Below are positions 6,686 through 15,456 of a DNA stretch of 24,776 nucleotides, piece by piece; the first letter of the stretch is position 1; every line of letters begins with the position of its first letter. The position numbers and the translations under genes were made by a program. The stretch comes from a virus. Location of the stretch: positions 1 to 24,776 of IMG/VR virus record IMGVR_UViG_3300045539_000031, one strand, 5' to 3'. Under the pieces are notes generated by a model that saw only the letters and a program-made list of their open reading frames with translations, made no database searches and was not told the origin of the DNA.

Positions 6686-8913
6686 TGGAATATAGATTCA
6701 CGATTATTAACGGAGAAGTTGAAACGGTTATTGATGAGCCTATCGGATGGGATAAATGTAAATTTACTTTAGCCCGTGATGAAAATTATCACGGTATATT
6801 TGTGACCTTTTCAACAGACTTAGAGTTTGTAGGTACAGGCTATACAATTATATCAGATACGTTTTATAATGATGGTATTGAAGCAGTATTAACGCTTAGG
6901 ATTGAAGAAAGATGTAATGCTTCTTATGATTATTCAGAAGTCTTTGAAGGTCGTATAAACTTATCAAGATTTCAAGATTTATTTAACGGTTATTGTTCAT
7001 GTAAGGCTAATTTAGAGGATAAGACTTCTCAAATGCTTATTAAAAACAATAGTGATAAGTTAATTAACCTATCTAATGAATTAGTTGTTGAAGATGGTAC
7101 TTTGCCTGCTTTAACTCCTAACGTTATGACAATGCACAGTAAAGCTATTGTGTTAACAACGGTATTTAAAGAAGCAGTTGAATTGTTTGTATCTATAAAC
7201 ATGGATGATATAGATAATCAAGCAATCGCAATGCCTTTTTGGTTATTATTAAATGCTGATGATTTAAATAGTGGTTTATCATCAAGTAATTTATACGTTA
7301 CAAGAAATATTCTATCTAACCCTACATGGTGGGTTGATGTTGCTCAATTTAAAGCATTTTATTCAGGAACTTATACAATTGATTACGATATAATTTCACA
7401 AACTAATTTTAAGGTTTACGCTCGTGACTTTGAAATGAACATGAATGTAGCAATTTATAAAAATGGTGTATTACATGAGGATATAAGCCCTTTAGTTTCA
7501 AGAGAAGAATATATTAACGTAGAAACTATTTATAGTGATGATTGGAACTGTCAAGGAACAAGTACAATAACTTTAAATGCAGGCGATTATGTTTCTATAT
7601 TTTATAGAATAAGATTTATATGGTTAGAAGGTGTGGGGAGTGGCATTGTTGATTGGCAACACTTATCAACTACACAAGATGTAACTTTCAAATCAGAAAC
7701 AACAACGGCTTCAAGTGAAGCAAATACTTATCTGGTCCATGAAGCTTTTGAAAGAGTAGCACAGGCTACATTAAATAAAACAGATGCGTTTGAAAGTGAC
7801 TTTTTAGGCCGTGTAGATTTGGGTTACGGCTCAAATGGTTGTGGTTCATTTATGGCTGTAACAAATGGATTCAATATAAGGGCATTTGATAAGCCTGTTT
7901 TATTCAACTTAAAGGATTGCTTCAATTCACTAAGTGCAGTTCATTGCTTAGGTTTAGGACTTGAAAATGATAAGATAAAGATTGAGCCTTTAGACTATTT
8001 CTATAACTCAAATCTTGAGATGACACAACACTTAAATATTAAACAAATAGCCGTTACAAGCGATGAGAAGTTAATCTACAATACTGCGATAATTGGATTT
8101 GAAAAGTCAGGAACTGAAGATGGAACGGATAAGCAAAATGTACTTGATGGATTCGCTACTCAACACAACTATAACTTTCCAATCACAACGGTAAAGAAAG
8201 CATTTACGAAAATTTCTAATTGGATAGCGGATCATTACTCTATCGAATTTACAAGACGTGTACAATACTTCACAACATCAACACAATCTTGGAAGTATGA
8301 CAATGATAATTTCATGATATGCACGAATAGAAGTGTAGATGAAAACGATATACCAACTTCATTAAACATAGCAGAAAAGAATGAGAACTTTACAACTACT
8401 AACAATATTCTAAGTCCTGAAACAGGGTACAATCTAAGGTTAACACCTACAAGAATGTTACTTAAATGGAATCAGTTAATAAGTGGGGTTTATTCTAAAG
8501 CCGTTGGTAATTCTATTAAATTTGTTGATGGTATTTCTAACTATCTTTATCAATCTCAATTAGATGGTAATTGTACAGATAGATATAATAACGAACTGTT
8601 ATCCGAAAATCAAAACTTGTCTTGGGATGATGCAAACAATGAGCAAAACGCTCCAATAATTGAGCCTATAAGTATTAAGTACACTTATCCAATGACATCA
8701 ACCGAGTTCGCAAGTATTGTTGCTAATCCTATTGGTTATATTTCAGCTTCAAAGAGTGGCACAATAGAAAACAGAGGGTTTATAAAAATGCTTACATTTA
8801 CACCTAATGAGGGCATGGCTGACATTGAGCTTATTAGAATGTTTGGCAATGAATCGCAATGTGACTTGGTTTATGTAGAATGTCCTTATGTTGAACCTGA
8901 ATATGTTGAATAA
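6685..8913 (+). CDS. Large tail-tip/baseplate-like protein
   Basis: A 742-aa protein directly after the tape measure, where siphophages encode distal tail and tail-tip proteins. The N-terminal about 100 residues include EPIGWDKCKFTLARD and YHGIFVTFSTDLEF, a start I associate with tail proteins of Bacteroidota phages. The rest is a beta-rich mosaic without catalytic motifs. It would sit at the tail end and join the tube to receptor-binding parts; this is inferred from position. It overlaps its neighbours by 1 nt on both sides (TAATG). GTGGCACAA copy 2 lies inside it, at 8756-8764. Confidence 0.65.
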   Translation: MEYRFTIINGEVETVIDEPIGWDKCKFTLARDENYHGIFVTFSTDLEFVGTGYTIISDTFYNDGIEAVLTLRIEERCNASYDYSEVFEGRINLSRFQDLFNGYCSCKANLEDKTSQMLIKNNSDKLINLSNELVVEDGTLPALTPNVMTMHSKAIVLTTVFKEAVELFVSINMDDIDNQAIAMPFWLLLNADDLNSGLSSSNLYVTRNILSNPTWWVDVAQFKAFYSGTYTIDYDIISQTNFKVYARDFEMNMNVAIYKNGVLHEDISPLVSREEYINVETIYSDDWNCQGTSTITLNAGDYVSIFYRIRFIWLEGVGSGIVDWQHLSTTQDVTFKSETTTASSEANTYLVHEAFERVAQATLNKTDAFESDFLGRVDLGYGSNGCGSFMAVTNGFNIRAFDKPVLFNLKDCFNSLSAVHCLGLGLENDKIKIEPLDYFYNSNLEMTQHLNIKQIAVTSDEKLIYNTAIIGFEKSGTEDGTDKQNVLDGFATQHNYNFPITTVKKAFTKISNWIADHYSIEFTRRVQYFTTSTQSWKYDNDNFMICTNRSVDENDIPTSLNIAEKNENFTTTNNILSPETGYNLRLTPTRMLLKWNQLISGVYSKAVGNSIKFVDGISNYLYQSQLDGNCTDRYNNELLSENQNLSWDDANNEQNAPIIEPISIKYTYPMTSTEFASIVANPIGYISASKSGTIENRGFIKMLTFTPNEGMADIELIRMFGNESQCDLVYVECPYVEPEYVE
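8756..8764 (+). repeat. GTGGCACAA repeat, copy 2 (inside a CDS)
   Basis: The 9-mer covers codons AGT GGC ACA A near the end of the tail-tip gene. It may be a chance product of coding sequence, because no promoter-like box follows at the spacing seen for copies 1 and 5. Confidence 0.3.
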
Positions 8914-9275
8914 TGTACATAAGTAAAGCAAACGCCTGTAAGTTTATTGTAGCTTCTTTAACTGTTACTTCTATTAATGTAAACCCTTCAAGTGGTTTAG
9001 ATAATGGAGTTATAACAGCAGTTGTAAGTGGTGGAACGGCTCCTTATTTATATTCAATAAATAGAGGTGTTCAACAATCAAGTAACCAGTTTACAGGATT
9101 GCCAGATGGGAGTTACGTTATTCAAGTAGTTGATAATTTCGGACTAATCGGTTACGTTTCTGTTATCTTAGTTGAAAATGTCGATTGTGGTTCTTATAGT
9201 GGTGCAACTTGGGATAGTATAAATGGGGAGCAATGGCTTGCTTTTGCCAATTGTATTTGGAATGATTTTAATTAA
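8913..9275 (+). CDS. Small tail protein with a SprB-like repeat
   Basis: A 120-aa protein. Residues about 24-87 match the SprB repeat pattern of Bacteroidota surface adhesins: NGVITAVVSGGTAPYLYSI (31-49), then FTGLPDGSYVIQVVDNFG (60-77). The usual form is a G-rich start, SGGTxPYxYS, then GLxxGxYxVxVxDxxG. SprB itself is the mobile gliding adhesin of Flavobacterium johnsoniae. The C-terminal 30 residues (CGSYSGATWDSINGEQWLAF) are Trp-rich and may be an anchor or interface. It overlaps the tail-tip gene by 1 nt. A single immunoglobulin-like domain at the tail tip would suit binding to the host surface; the role is inference. Confidence 0.65.
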   Translation: MYISKANACKFIVASLTVTSINVNPSSGLDNGVITAVVSGGTAPYLYSINRGVQQSSNQFTGLPDGSYVIQVVDNFGLIGYVSVILVENVDCGSYSGATWDSINGEQWLAFANCIWNDFN

Positions 9276-9283
9276 ATAATTAT

Positions 9284-10120
9284 ATGGCTTTATTAAGTAA
9301 TATTGCAGGAACTGAACAAGTAGCATTAACGAAAATTAATGCTTGTATAACTACTGTAAACCTTTTCGGAGGTGGTGCAGTTGGTAAGATAGCAACTAAA
9401 AGTAGTGCAAATGATTTTGACATATTCTATGCTGAAAACGCATTTAATCAAAAATCAACTACCTCATTAGCTATTGGTACAGGAAATAAAGACTTTGATA
9501 TTGGAGGTTCTCAATGGGATGATGATTTTAACTTTAGAGTACGTGCCTTTTCTATTGCAAGTCCTGGCAACTACATGGAAGGTACTATCTCAGCATTGAT
9601 TTCAGGTTATGGAGTGAAAACTTGGCGTATGGTAGTTGATACAGTTGTGGGAAGTGGAACGTTTGCAGATTGGCAGTTTCAAGTATTAGCCGATACGGTA
9701 ACTACTAACAGTGCAGTTGCAATTACAGGGACATCATCAAATGATATTATTTCGGCAATTAGTGTTACAGGTGGTGGTACATTAAGTACTTATTCTATGT
9801 TTGGGATAAAAAGAGGCGACATAGTAAATCTTAGCGGTTATTTACGTGTAAACGTTTCAGGTTCTACTTATCAAACTACTATTATAACCCTACAGGATAA
9901 ATGGTTAATGAAAAATATGGGTACTATTACTCAAAATAAACCTGCAAGTGGGTTCTATTTAAATACTTCAGATTCTTTAGGCCCTATAGTATGTCCTTCA
10001 TATTTATTTAATAATTCATCAACTCAATTAACATTTGTTAGTGCATTAGCCGTTCCTGTTGGCAAAACTTTCTTTTTGTTCTTTGATGTAACTTACCAAG
10101 CTAAAGACTTCTCAATATAA
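9284..10120 (+). CDS. Hypothetical virion protein (278 aa)
   Basis: I do not recognise this family. The protein is rich in G, S, T and aromatic residues, poor in K/E, and looks all-beta, as is common for virion surface or tail proteins. It has two cysteines (near residues 21 and 237), no signal peptide, no membrane helix and no enzyme motif. It follows the SprB-like gene by 8 nt and ends with a TAATG overlap on the next gene. The leader TAATTATATGGC resembles those of the tape measure and capsid genes. A tail-tip or peripheral tail role is inferred from neighbours only. Confidence 0.6.
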   Translation: MALLSNIAGTEQVALTKINACITTVNLFGGGAVGKIATKSSANDFDIFYAENAFNQKSTTSLAIGTGNKDFDIGGSQWDDDFNFRVRAFSIASPGNYMEGTISALISGYGVKTWRMVVDTVVGSGTFADWQFQVLADTVTTNSAVAITGTSSNDIISAISVTGGGTLSTYSMFGIKRGDIVNLSGYLRVNVSGSTYQTTIITLQDKWLMKNMGTITQNKPASGFYLNTSDSLGPIVCPSYLFNNSSTQLTFVSALAVPVGKTFFLFFDVTYQAKDFSI

Positions 10121-10857
10121 TGGCTGATACTCTATATCCATATCAAAAGATAGTAGGAGTAGAAATAGCTCCATATCAACAACCATATCCAACGTGGGGT
10201 ACATTTGTCACACAAATACAATACGATGGTGCAAACGTGCCTTATTTAGGTTTCTTCGATGAGAATAACACTTTAATTTATGAGAACTTAGGTACTTCTT
10301 TAGGTAACAACCTATACAAATGGAGTTTCAACCTAAACAACTACACTAATCTATACGATAAGTGTTTGCACGCTTATATTTACACGAATCAACAAAACAT
10401 TGCAACGCCTTTCGAGATAGATATTTTAGCAGAAAGCGAATTGCTTTATGTAGGTGCTAAAAATAATCAAGTAGCTACATTACAATATACAAACAATGAG
10501 ATATTTGATACGATAGATTATAGTAACTACACAAATATTGCTTATGTTAATACTCAATTTGGGCATGAGTACGCATTTGAAGAAGTTAGTACAACTTATG
10601 AAAAAAGCAACGGATCAATACTAAAACTTAGTTCAACATTAAAGGATAATAGAAAGTTTTTAACTGACTACGTACCAAGATTTGAACACGAAAAATACAA
10701 CCTTGCTTTTATGCAAGATAGTGTTTTGATTAATGGAGAATCATTTGTTAAGAAGTCAGAGTACACTGTTAACACTATTGACCGTTACTCTTTGGCTCAA
10801 GGTGGCACAACATTATCAACTTCAAATTATAATTTCGTTAATTCGAATTGTTTATAA
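10120..10857 (+). CDS. Hypothetical virion protein (245 aa)
   Basis: No recognised family. The protein is rich in tyrosine, asparagine and threonine (YPYQKIVGVEIAPYQQPYP at the N-terminus) and appears beta-rich, in keeping with a structural tail component. No catalytic motif, signal peptide or membrane segment is seen. It overlaps the preceding gene by 1 nt, so the two are probably translated together. GTGGCACAA copy 3 (10802) lies within its last 20 codons, 75 nt before the next gene's ATG. Confidence 0.6.
   Translation: MADTLYPYQKIVGVEIAPYQQPYPTWGTFVTQIQYDGANVPYLGFFDENNTLIYENLGTSLGNNLYKWSFNLNNYTNLYDKCLHAYIYTNQQNIATPFEIDILAESELLYVGAKNNQVATLQYTNNEIFDTIDYSNYTNIAYVNTQFGHEYAFEEVSTTYEKSNGSILKLSSTLKDNRKFLTDYVPRFEHEKYNLAFMQDSVLINGESFVKKSEYTVNTIDRYSLAQGGTTLSTSNYNFVNSNCL
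10802..10810 (+). repeat. GTGGCACAA repeat, copy 3 (end of a CDS)
   Basis: The 9-mer lies in the last codons of the 245-aa gene, 67 nt before the ATG at 10877. TAATTTCG at 10830-10837 differs from TAnnTTTG by one base and could be a weak -7 box. Chance occurrence in coding sequence is also possible. Confidence 0.35.
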
Positions 10858-10876
10858 ACTATTAAAACATAATATT

Positions 10877-11401
10877 ATGAGTATTTACACAGATTGCCAA
10901 GCAATACCAGACTATGTCGCTGATGATTGCGGAAATATTGAAAATGGAAGGGTTAGACACCTTATCCTTAAGAAAAAAACAGCTACTATTACAGACCCTT
11001 CAAGTGCTTCAGAATGGAACGATTTAATTGCTTCAGGCGATGCCTTAGTAATTAAAAATGTAAGAGGTGCTTATGATGGTGGGGTTGTTGTTGAATCTAC
11101 AGGTTTTGGGGATAATTCAGCACAGTTAACGGGTAGAAATCATGTATTAACTTACATGGATTATACAGTTAAAAACAATGTTACATTCTATAATGAATTT
11201 GCTTTAGCAAGTAATAACTATAATGTTTTCTTTGCTACTGAATCTCTTATTTGGGGTCAAACTAAAGGTATTCAATTAGCTTCTACTTTGCCAATTACAG
11301 ACAACTTACAAGAAGGAATTAACTTCAATGTAACTGTTAAATGGGCAGAGATGGAAATGCCTACACCATACACAAGCCCATCAACTTTATTCACTGTTTA
11401 A
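10877..11401 (+). CDS. Structural protein, candidate major tail tube protein (174 aa)
   Basis: The start is taken at ATG 10877, 19 nt after the previous stop. The frame is open from 10733, but that would overlap the previous gene by 125 nt and add a low-complexity L/T-rich segment, so the longer form is rejected. The protein is beta-rich: MSIYTDCQAIPDYVADDCG, then HLILKKKTATIT, then ESTGFGDNSAQLTGRNHVL, with NNVTFYNEFALASNNYNVFF further on. Size, GFG turn and lack of enzyme motifs fit a tail tube or other repeated structural subunit. No other gene in the window is an obvious tube protein, which makes this the best candidate, but the assignment is inference. Confidence 0.5.
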   Translation: MSIYTDCQAIPDYVADDCGNIENGRVRHLILKKKTATITDPSSASEWNDLIASGDALVIKNVRGAYDGGVVVESTGFGDNSAQLTGRNHVLTYMDYTVKNNVTFYNEFALASNNYNVFFATESLIWGQTKGIQLASTLPITDNLQEGINFNVTVKWAEMEMPTPYTSPSTLFTV

Positions 11402-11425
11402 TTCTCCCTAAAAACTAACAATCTA

Positions 11426-12349
11426 ATGGAGAATAAAGGAGTTATTATAGTGGCTTTAGGTCATGATAATTATCGAAGAATGGCATTAAATTTAGCAATG
11501 AGTATCAGGGTATCTAATCCTGATACTCAAATTGCTTTAGTTTGTAATGAAGGAGTAGAAAGTAAATTTAATTACTTTGAAAAGCAATATTTCAGTCACT
11601 TTATAGAGATTAATCCAAAGGCATATACTATAAAAGGTAAAGTTGAAATACCTTTAGCAAAGACAATAATTTATGAACTAAGTCCATTTGATGAAACTGT
11701 TTATATTGATAGTGATTCAATTTGGATTAAGAACAAAAAAGTAGATAATTTATTTAACACTTACAAAGGTGTTAATTTCGGTTTTACTTTATATCATCCA
11801 AACGCTCATTATCCTGTTGATAGTGACAATTCAAACTTTTGGTTTAAAGAAGGTGAAACAGTAAGAGATTTAAGAAAGTATTTTCCAAAGTTAAAAAAAG
11901 ATGCTTACTATTATCATTTACAAAGTTCATTTCTTTACTTCAAAAAATCTAAACAAGCTGAAGCAATATTCAACAAAGCTAAAGACTTGTTTATTAAACG
12001 TGACTTTGAATTTAGGGATTGGGCTGATTCAATGCCCGATGAATTAGCTTTTAGTTTAAGTCTATTAAACTTAGATTACAAGATTGAAAACCCTTATAAA
12101 GATATATTCTACTATCCAATGTCAGAAATTACAGAGGATGGAGTAAAAAGAGGTGTTAAGCCAATTGAAAGAGGATTTATTGAAAAGAACTATTTCTTTA
12201 TTTCAATGGCTGGACACGTAATGAACAAAGGCTTAAAAGATTTGTACAATGACCATGTAAAATGGAACTATGCACAACATCAAAATGTAAAGAATCCGTT
12301 TCTATGGATTGACAAAAAAGACTATTTAAAGGAACGCAATAAATATTAA
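11426..12349 (+). CDS. GT-A fold glycosyltransferase (GT8-like)
   Basis: A 307-aa enzyme that would move a sugar from a nucleotide sugar to an acceptor. Seen here: an N-terminal Rossmann-like strand (GVIIVALGHDNYRRMALNLA, 5-24), a conserved lysine before the metal site (AKT, K79), and the DxD motif in FDETVYIDSDSIWI (DSD 95-97), which binds Mn2+ and nucleotide. A later MPDELAFSLSLLNL segment fits the acceptor side of the fold. No membrane helix is seen. It lies between the tail genes and the portal with only short gaps (24 and 4 nt), so it is expressed with virion genes. It may decorate virion proteins or host surface glycans; the substrate is unknown. Confidence 0.75.
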   Translation: MENKGVIIVALGHDNYRRMALNLAMSIRVSNPDTQIALVCNEGVESKFNYFEKQYFSHFIEINPKAYTIKGKVEIPLAKTIIYELSPFDETVYIDSDSIWIKNKKVDNLFNTYKGVNFGFTLYHPNAHYPVDSDNSNFWFKEGETVRDLRKYFPKLKKDAYYYHLQSSFLYFKKSKQAEAIFNKAKDLFIKRDFEFRDWADSMPDELAFSLSLLNLDYKIENPYKDIFYYPMSEITEDGVKRGVKPIERGFIEKNYFFISMAGHVMNKGLKDLYNDHVKWNYAQHQNVKNPFLWIDKKDYLKERNKY

Positions 12350-12353
12350 CATT

Positions 12354-14339
12354 ATGGAGGTTGGAACAAAAGCATTCATTGAAAAGTACATTGAGAAAGA
12401 CCATGATAAGGATTTAAAGGATATAAAGGTTAAAGAATATAAAGACCTTAAAAAACACTCTGATGGGAAAGTAGATGATGCTTTAGATATGATGGTAACT
12501 TACCAACCTTCAGAACCTGAATGGGCAATCAAGTATAAGAAAGACAATTATAGGGCAATAACAAAAGCTCCCTATAAAAAGATTCAAAACGCTATTGCAA
12601 AGATTCAGAAAGCAAGGGATTTAATCATTACTCCAAGTGAAAAAAACAGTCCTAAGATTAAAGATTCTGAAACACTTTACTCTTATGTTTTTGAAAGGTT
12701 ACCAAAGTACAATAGTATAAATCAATGGTTTTTTAACTTTCAAATTAAGAACTATTTAACAGATTCAAATGGTGTTGTTGTCATAGCTCCTAAATATGTT
12801 TTAGATGATGACTATTTAGAAGAATACCAAAACAAACCTACAAACGAATTTATTAAACCAATACCTTATTCATTCTCAATAACTAAAGTAAAATACTTTG
12901 AAGATGATTTATTGATTATTGAGGAAGATAAGCACGAATGGTTTGTTGTTGATGAAAACAATTATTACTTCATTAAACGTGACCACGTAAAAGAAAAGTA
13001 CACGACAACTTTACTATACGCTCATAATCTTGGTTACTTACCTGCTATCGTAAATGGTGGTGTAATGACAAGTGAGGACGATGATATTTATTATGAATCT
13101 TGGATAGCTGGTATATTGCCTGACTTTGACCAAGCTTTACTTGAAAATATTGATAAGAATGTCACAATAAAACAACATCTTTACCCTGAAAGAGTAGAGT
13201 TCACACAAAACGAGTGTACAACTTGTACCGGTACAGGCTCAATCACTAAATCTAATTCATTCGGTAGAAATGTAACAAGTTCATGTCATTCATGTGGTGG
13301 TGATGGTTTTTCAAGTGGTTCGCCTTTTGGAATTACTAAAGTACGCCCTGCAATGGGTGGAGAGGATTCAGCTATTCCACAATGGGCGCCTGTTAAGTAT
13401 GTTGAAAAGGATTTGAAACCTGTTGAGTTTCTTTCTAAAGATATTGACAACTTAATCAAAAAAGGTTTAAGTGCTGTAAATATGGAGTTCTTAGCAGAAA
13501 GTCCAACCGATCAAAGTGGAGTTTCAAAAGCTTATGACTATGACCAAACTCATCAGTTTCTAAGTAATATAAGCAATGATGTTTTCGGTCGTTATATTCC
13601 TTTCATTATTAAAGCGATTAACGATTTAAGATACTCTGAATTACTTGAATTTAACCAAGAATTATTAAGAGAACAACTACCAAGTATAAACATTCCTAAT
13701 GATTTCGATATAGTTACGACTTCAGTAATTGAAGAACAAATTGGTAAAGCTACACAAAGTGGAATTAGTAGTTCTATTATTGAATCAATGGAAATGGATT
13801 ACATAGCGAAGAAATACGAAGGTAGTCCTAAAGAAATGGCATATCAACAAAATATTATCTTGTTAGATGCTTTGAGAGGAATGACAAGTGATGATATTAT
13901 GACAATGAACGCATTAACGCCTTTTAATCCGATAACATTAATAACTCATTCATTTATTAATAGCTTTGTTGAACGTGCATTTAGCGAGTATAAAGACTTT
14001 GAAACATGGGGGTTAAGCAAGAAAAAACACTTGATTAACAAGTATGCGCAGGAGTATAAAGACTTAGGAAACGTCAACACGCAAGCTATTAATCCATTAA
14101 ACGGGCTTGACAACGGCAATGTAAACGACATAGAAGCAGAAGCCAAAGCAAAATTAAAAGGCTCGGTAGGTGGTGTGCAAGGATTGATTGAAATTCAACA
14201 ATCAGTAAGCGCAGGTACTACTCAATATGAAAGTGCAATCATTATGTTAGGCGAGATTTACGGCTTTGATGATGTGACGGCACGTAAATTATTAGGTAAT
14301 CCGATTGACTTAAGGGCAACGCAAGAAAAGATTAAATAA
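12354..14339 (+). CDS. Portal protein with DnaJ-type zinc-finger insertion
   Basis: A 661-aa protein called portal from size, position before the minor head gene, helical N-terminus followed by mixed alpha/beta, and a C-terminal half with SPTDQSGVSKAYDYDQTHQF, the sort of QSGVAK-like segment seen in portal stems. The dodecameric portal forms the DNA gate at one capsid vertex and binds terminase. Residues 288-318 hold two CxxCxGxG units: CTTCTGTG (C288, C291) and CHSCGGDG (C311, C314), as in the DnaJ zinc-finger, suggesting one bound Zn2+. It overlaps the next gene by 1 nt (TAATG). The portal call itself is inferred and not based on a catalytic motif. Confidence 0.7.
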   Translation: MEVGTKAFIEKYIEKDHDKDLKDIKVKEYKDLKKHSDGKVDDALDMMVTYQPSEPEWAIKYKKDNYRAITKAPYKKIQNAIAKIQKARDLIITPSEKNSPKIKDSETLYSYVFERLPKYNSINQWFFNFQIKNYLTDSNGVVVIAPKYVLDDDYLEEYQNKPTNEFIKPIPYSFSITKVKYFEDDLLIIEEDKHEWFVVDENNYYFIKRDHVKEKYTTTLLYAHNLGYLPAIVNGGVMTSEDDDIYYESWIAGILPDFDQALLENIDKNVTIKQHLYPERVEFTQNECTTCTGTGSITKSNSFGRNVTSSCHSCGGDGFSSGSPFGITKVRPAMGGEDSAIPQWAPVKYVEKDLKPVEFLSKDIDNLIKKGLSAVNMEFLAESPTDQSGVSKAYDYDQTHQFLSNISNDVFGRYIPFIIKAINDLRYSELLEFNQELLREQLPSINIPNDFDIVTTSVIEEQIGKATQSGISSSIIESMEMDYIAKKYEGSPKEMAYQQNIILLDALRGMTSDDIMTMNALTPFNPITLITHSFINSFVERAFSEYKDFETWGLSKKKHLINKYAQEYKDLGNVNTQAINPLNGLDNGNVNDIEAEAKAKLKGSVGGVQGLIEIQQSVSAGTTQYESAIIMLGEIYGFDDVTARKLLGNPIDLRATQEKIK

Positions 14340-15229
14340 TGAATCAAGACGAATTAATTAGTCAGATTTTCGACAGTATGCAAAACTCAATTGATAGTGT
14401 AGAGAAGTCTATACCATCAATTGAGAAAGCTATATTTGATGAGTTAAGTGTCGAAGTGTCTAAACTTGAAACGGTTAACGGTAATATTAAAACAAGTGTA
14501 AACAACCTTAAACAAGTTCAAAAGGTAAAGTCAAAACTAAATAGCATAATCTTAAATGATGAGTACAAACAAGATGTAAACACTTATCTTAATAGTTTTA
14601 GCGATACAAAAACATTGATTGATAGTTATTTTAGTACGATTGTTTCAGATTTTAACGGTAAAAGCGAACTATTCAAAGCAATATTAAGTAATTCAGTAGA
14701 TGTTACAACTGAATCTTTGCTTGGTGCTGGTGTTTCAAATGATATAATAACTCCTATAAGCGATTATTTAAGTAAGTCAGTTACAAGTGGCTCAAACCTA
14801 ACCGAGTTAATCCAAAATCTAAAGATAAAGATTATTGGAGATAGTGAGAATTTAGGGTATTTAATGAAGAATGTAAAGCAAATAGCAACGGATTCATTAA
14901 ACCAATATTCAGCTAATTATATTAAGACCGTAAGCGATGATTTAGGATTGGAATGGTTTAAATATCAAGGTGGAAGGAAAACAAGTTCAAGATGTTTTTG
15001 CCTTGAAAGAGTAGATAAGTATTGGCATTTATCAGAGGTTCAACATTGGGGAGAAACGCCTTCACTTTGGAATACTTGTAAAACTAAACTACACAAAGGT
15101 GGGGGAAGGATTAACGGAACTGATGCAAATACAATCTTCACTTACAGGGGTGGATGGCAATGTAACCATCAGATTATCCCTGTAAGTGAAAGAAATGTAC
15201 CTAAAAAAGATTTAGACAGGATTAGTTAG
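14339..15229 (+). CDS. Minor head / head morphogenesis protein
   Basis: A 296-aa protein directly after the portal (1-nt overlap). The first about 200 residues are helical and coiled-coil-like. The C-terminal domain has LEWFKYQGGRKTSSRCFCLE, then WHLSEVQHW, then TYRGGWQCNHQIIPVSER. This order (G..TSR.FC, then a Trp-rich middle, then GGWxCxHxxxPV) matches the end of SPP1 gp7/Mu F-like minor head proteins, which usually read D.(T/S)SR.(V/F)C then HPNCRC. The protein is probably inside the procapsid near the portal. Its last 4 bases overlap the end of a minus-strand gene, so the plus-strand operon meets a convergent cassette here. Confidence 0.7.
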   Translation: MNQDELISQIFDSMQNSIDSVEKSIPSIEKAIFDELSVEVSKLETVNGNIKTSVNNLKQVQKVKSKLNSIILNDEYKQDVNTYLNSFSDTKTLIDSYFSTIVSDFNGKSELFKAILSNSVDVTTESLLGAGVSNDIITPISDYLSKSVTSGSNLTELIQNLKIKIIGDSENLGYLMKNVKQIATDSLNQYSANYIKTVSDDLGLEWFKYQGGRKTSSRCFCLERVDKYWHLSEVQHWGETPSLWNTCKTKLHKGGGRINGTDANTIFTYRGGWQCNHQIIPVSERNVPKKDLDRIS

Positions 15230-15456
15230 TTTCTTAAAGGGTATTTAGGATTATCAACCTTTTTTTGTAGTTCATATTTTGTTACAACTTCTTTAGGAAC
15301 TAATTCATATTCTGACAAATATTCTCCCGCAAAATATATTTGTTGAAAGTTATTATTTTCAATAAATAATATTAAATCCTTTTCGGTTTTAAAATCATGT
15401 CTTTCTATATTCTCATTATAGTTGTCCCCACTATCTACTATTGCTACAAATTTCAT
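15226..15456 (-). CDS. Hypothetical 76-aa protein, last gene of the reverse cassette
   Basis: A small acidic soluble protein of unknown family. It starts FVAIVDSGD, then has NIERHDFKTEKDLILFIENN and QQIYFAGEYLSEYELVPKE, and resembles short alpha/beta proteins of the form (F/Y)xAIxxSGD...F.(T/S)xxELxxF.xx. No catalytic motif is seen. Its ATG (15456) overlaps the stop of the Imm-like gene by 4 nt (ATGA), so it is probably translated with it. Its end overlaps the convergent head gene by 4 nt. Without the cassette context I could not suggest a role. Confidence 0.6.
   Translation of the reverse strand: MKFVAIVDSGDNYNENIERHDFKTEKDLILFIENNNFQQIYFAGEYLSEYELVPKEVVTKYELQKKVDNPKYPLRN

Noticed and set aside
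8749-8931. Minus-strand 60-aa frame at the end of the tail-tip gene
   Set aside because: Antisense to the join of two coupled genes, with no plausible start context or motif.
10733-10876. Longer start for the 174-aa structural protein
   Set aside because: It would overlap the previous gene by 125 nt and add an L/T-rich, non-conserved-looking segment; ATG 10877 fits the packing.
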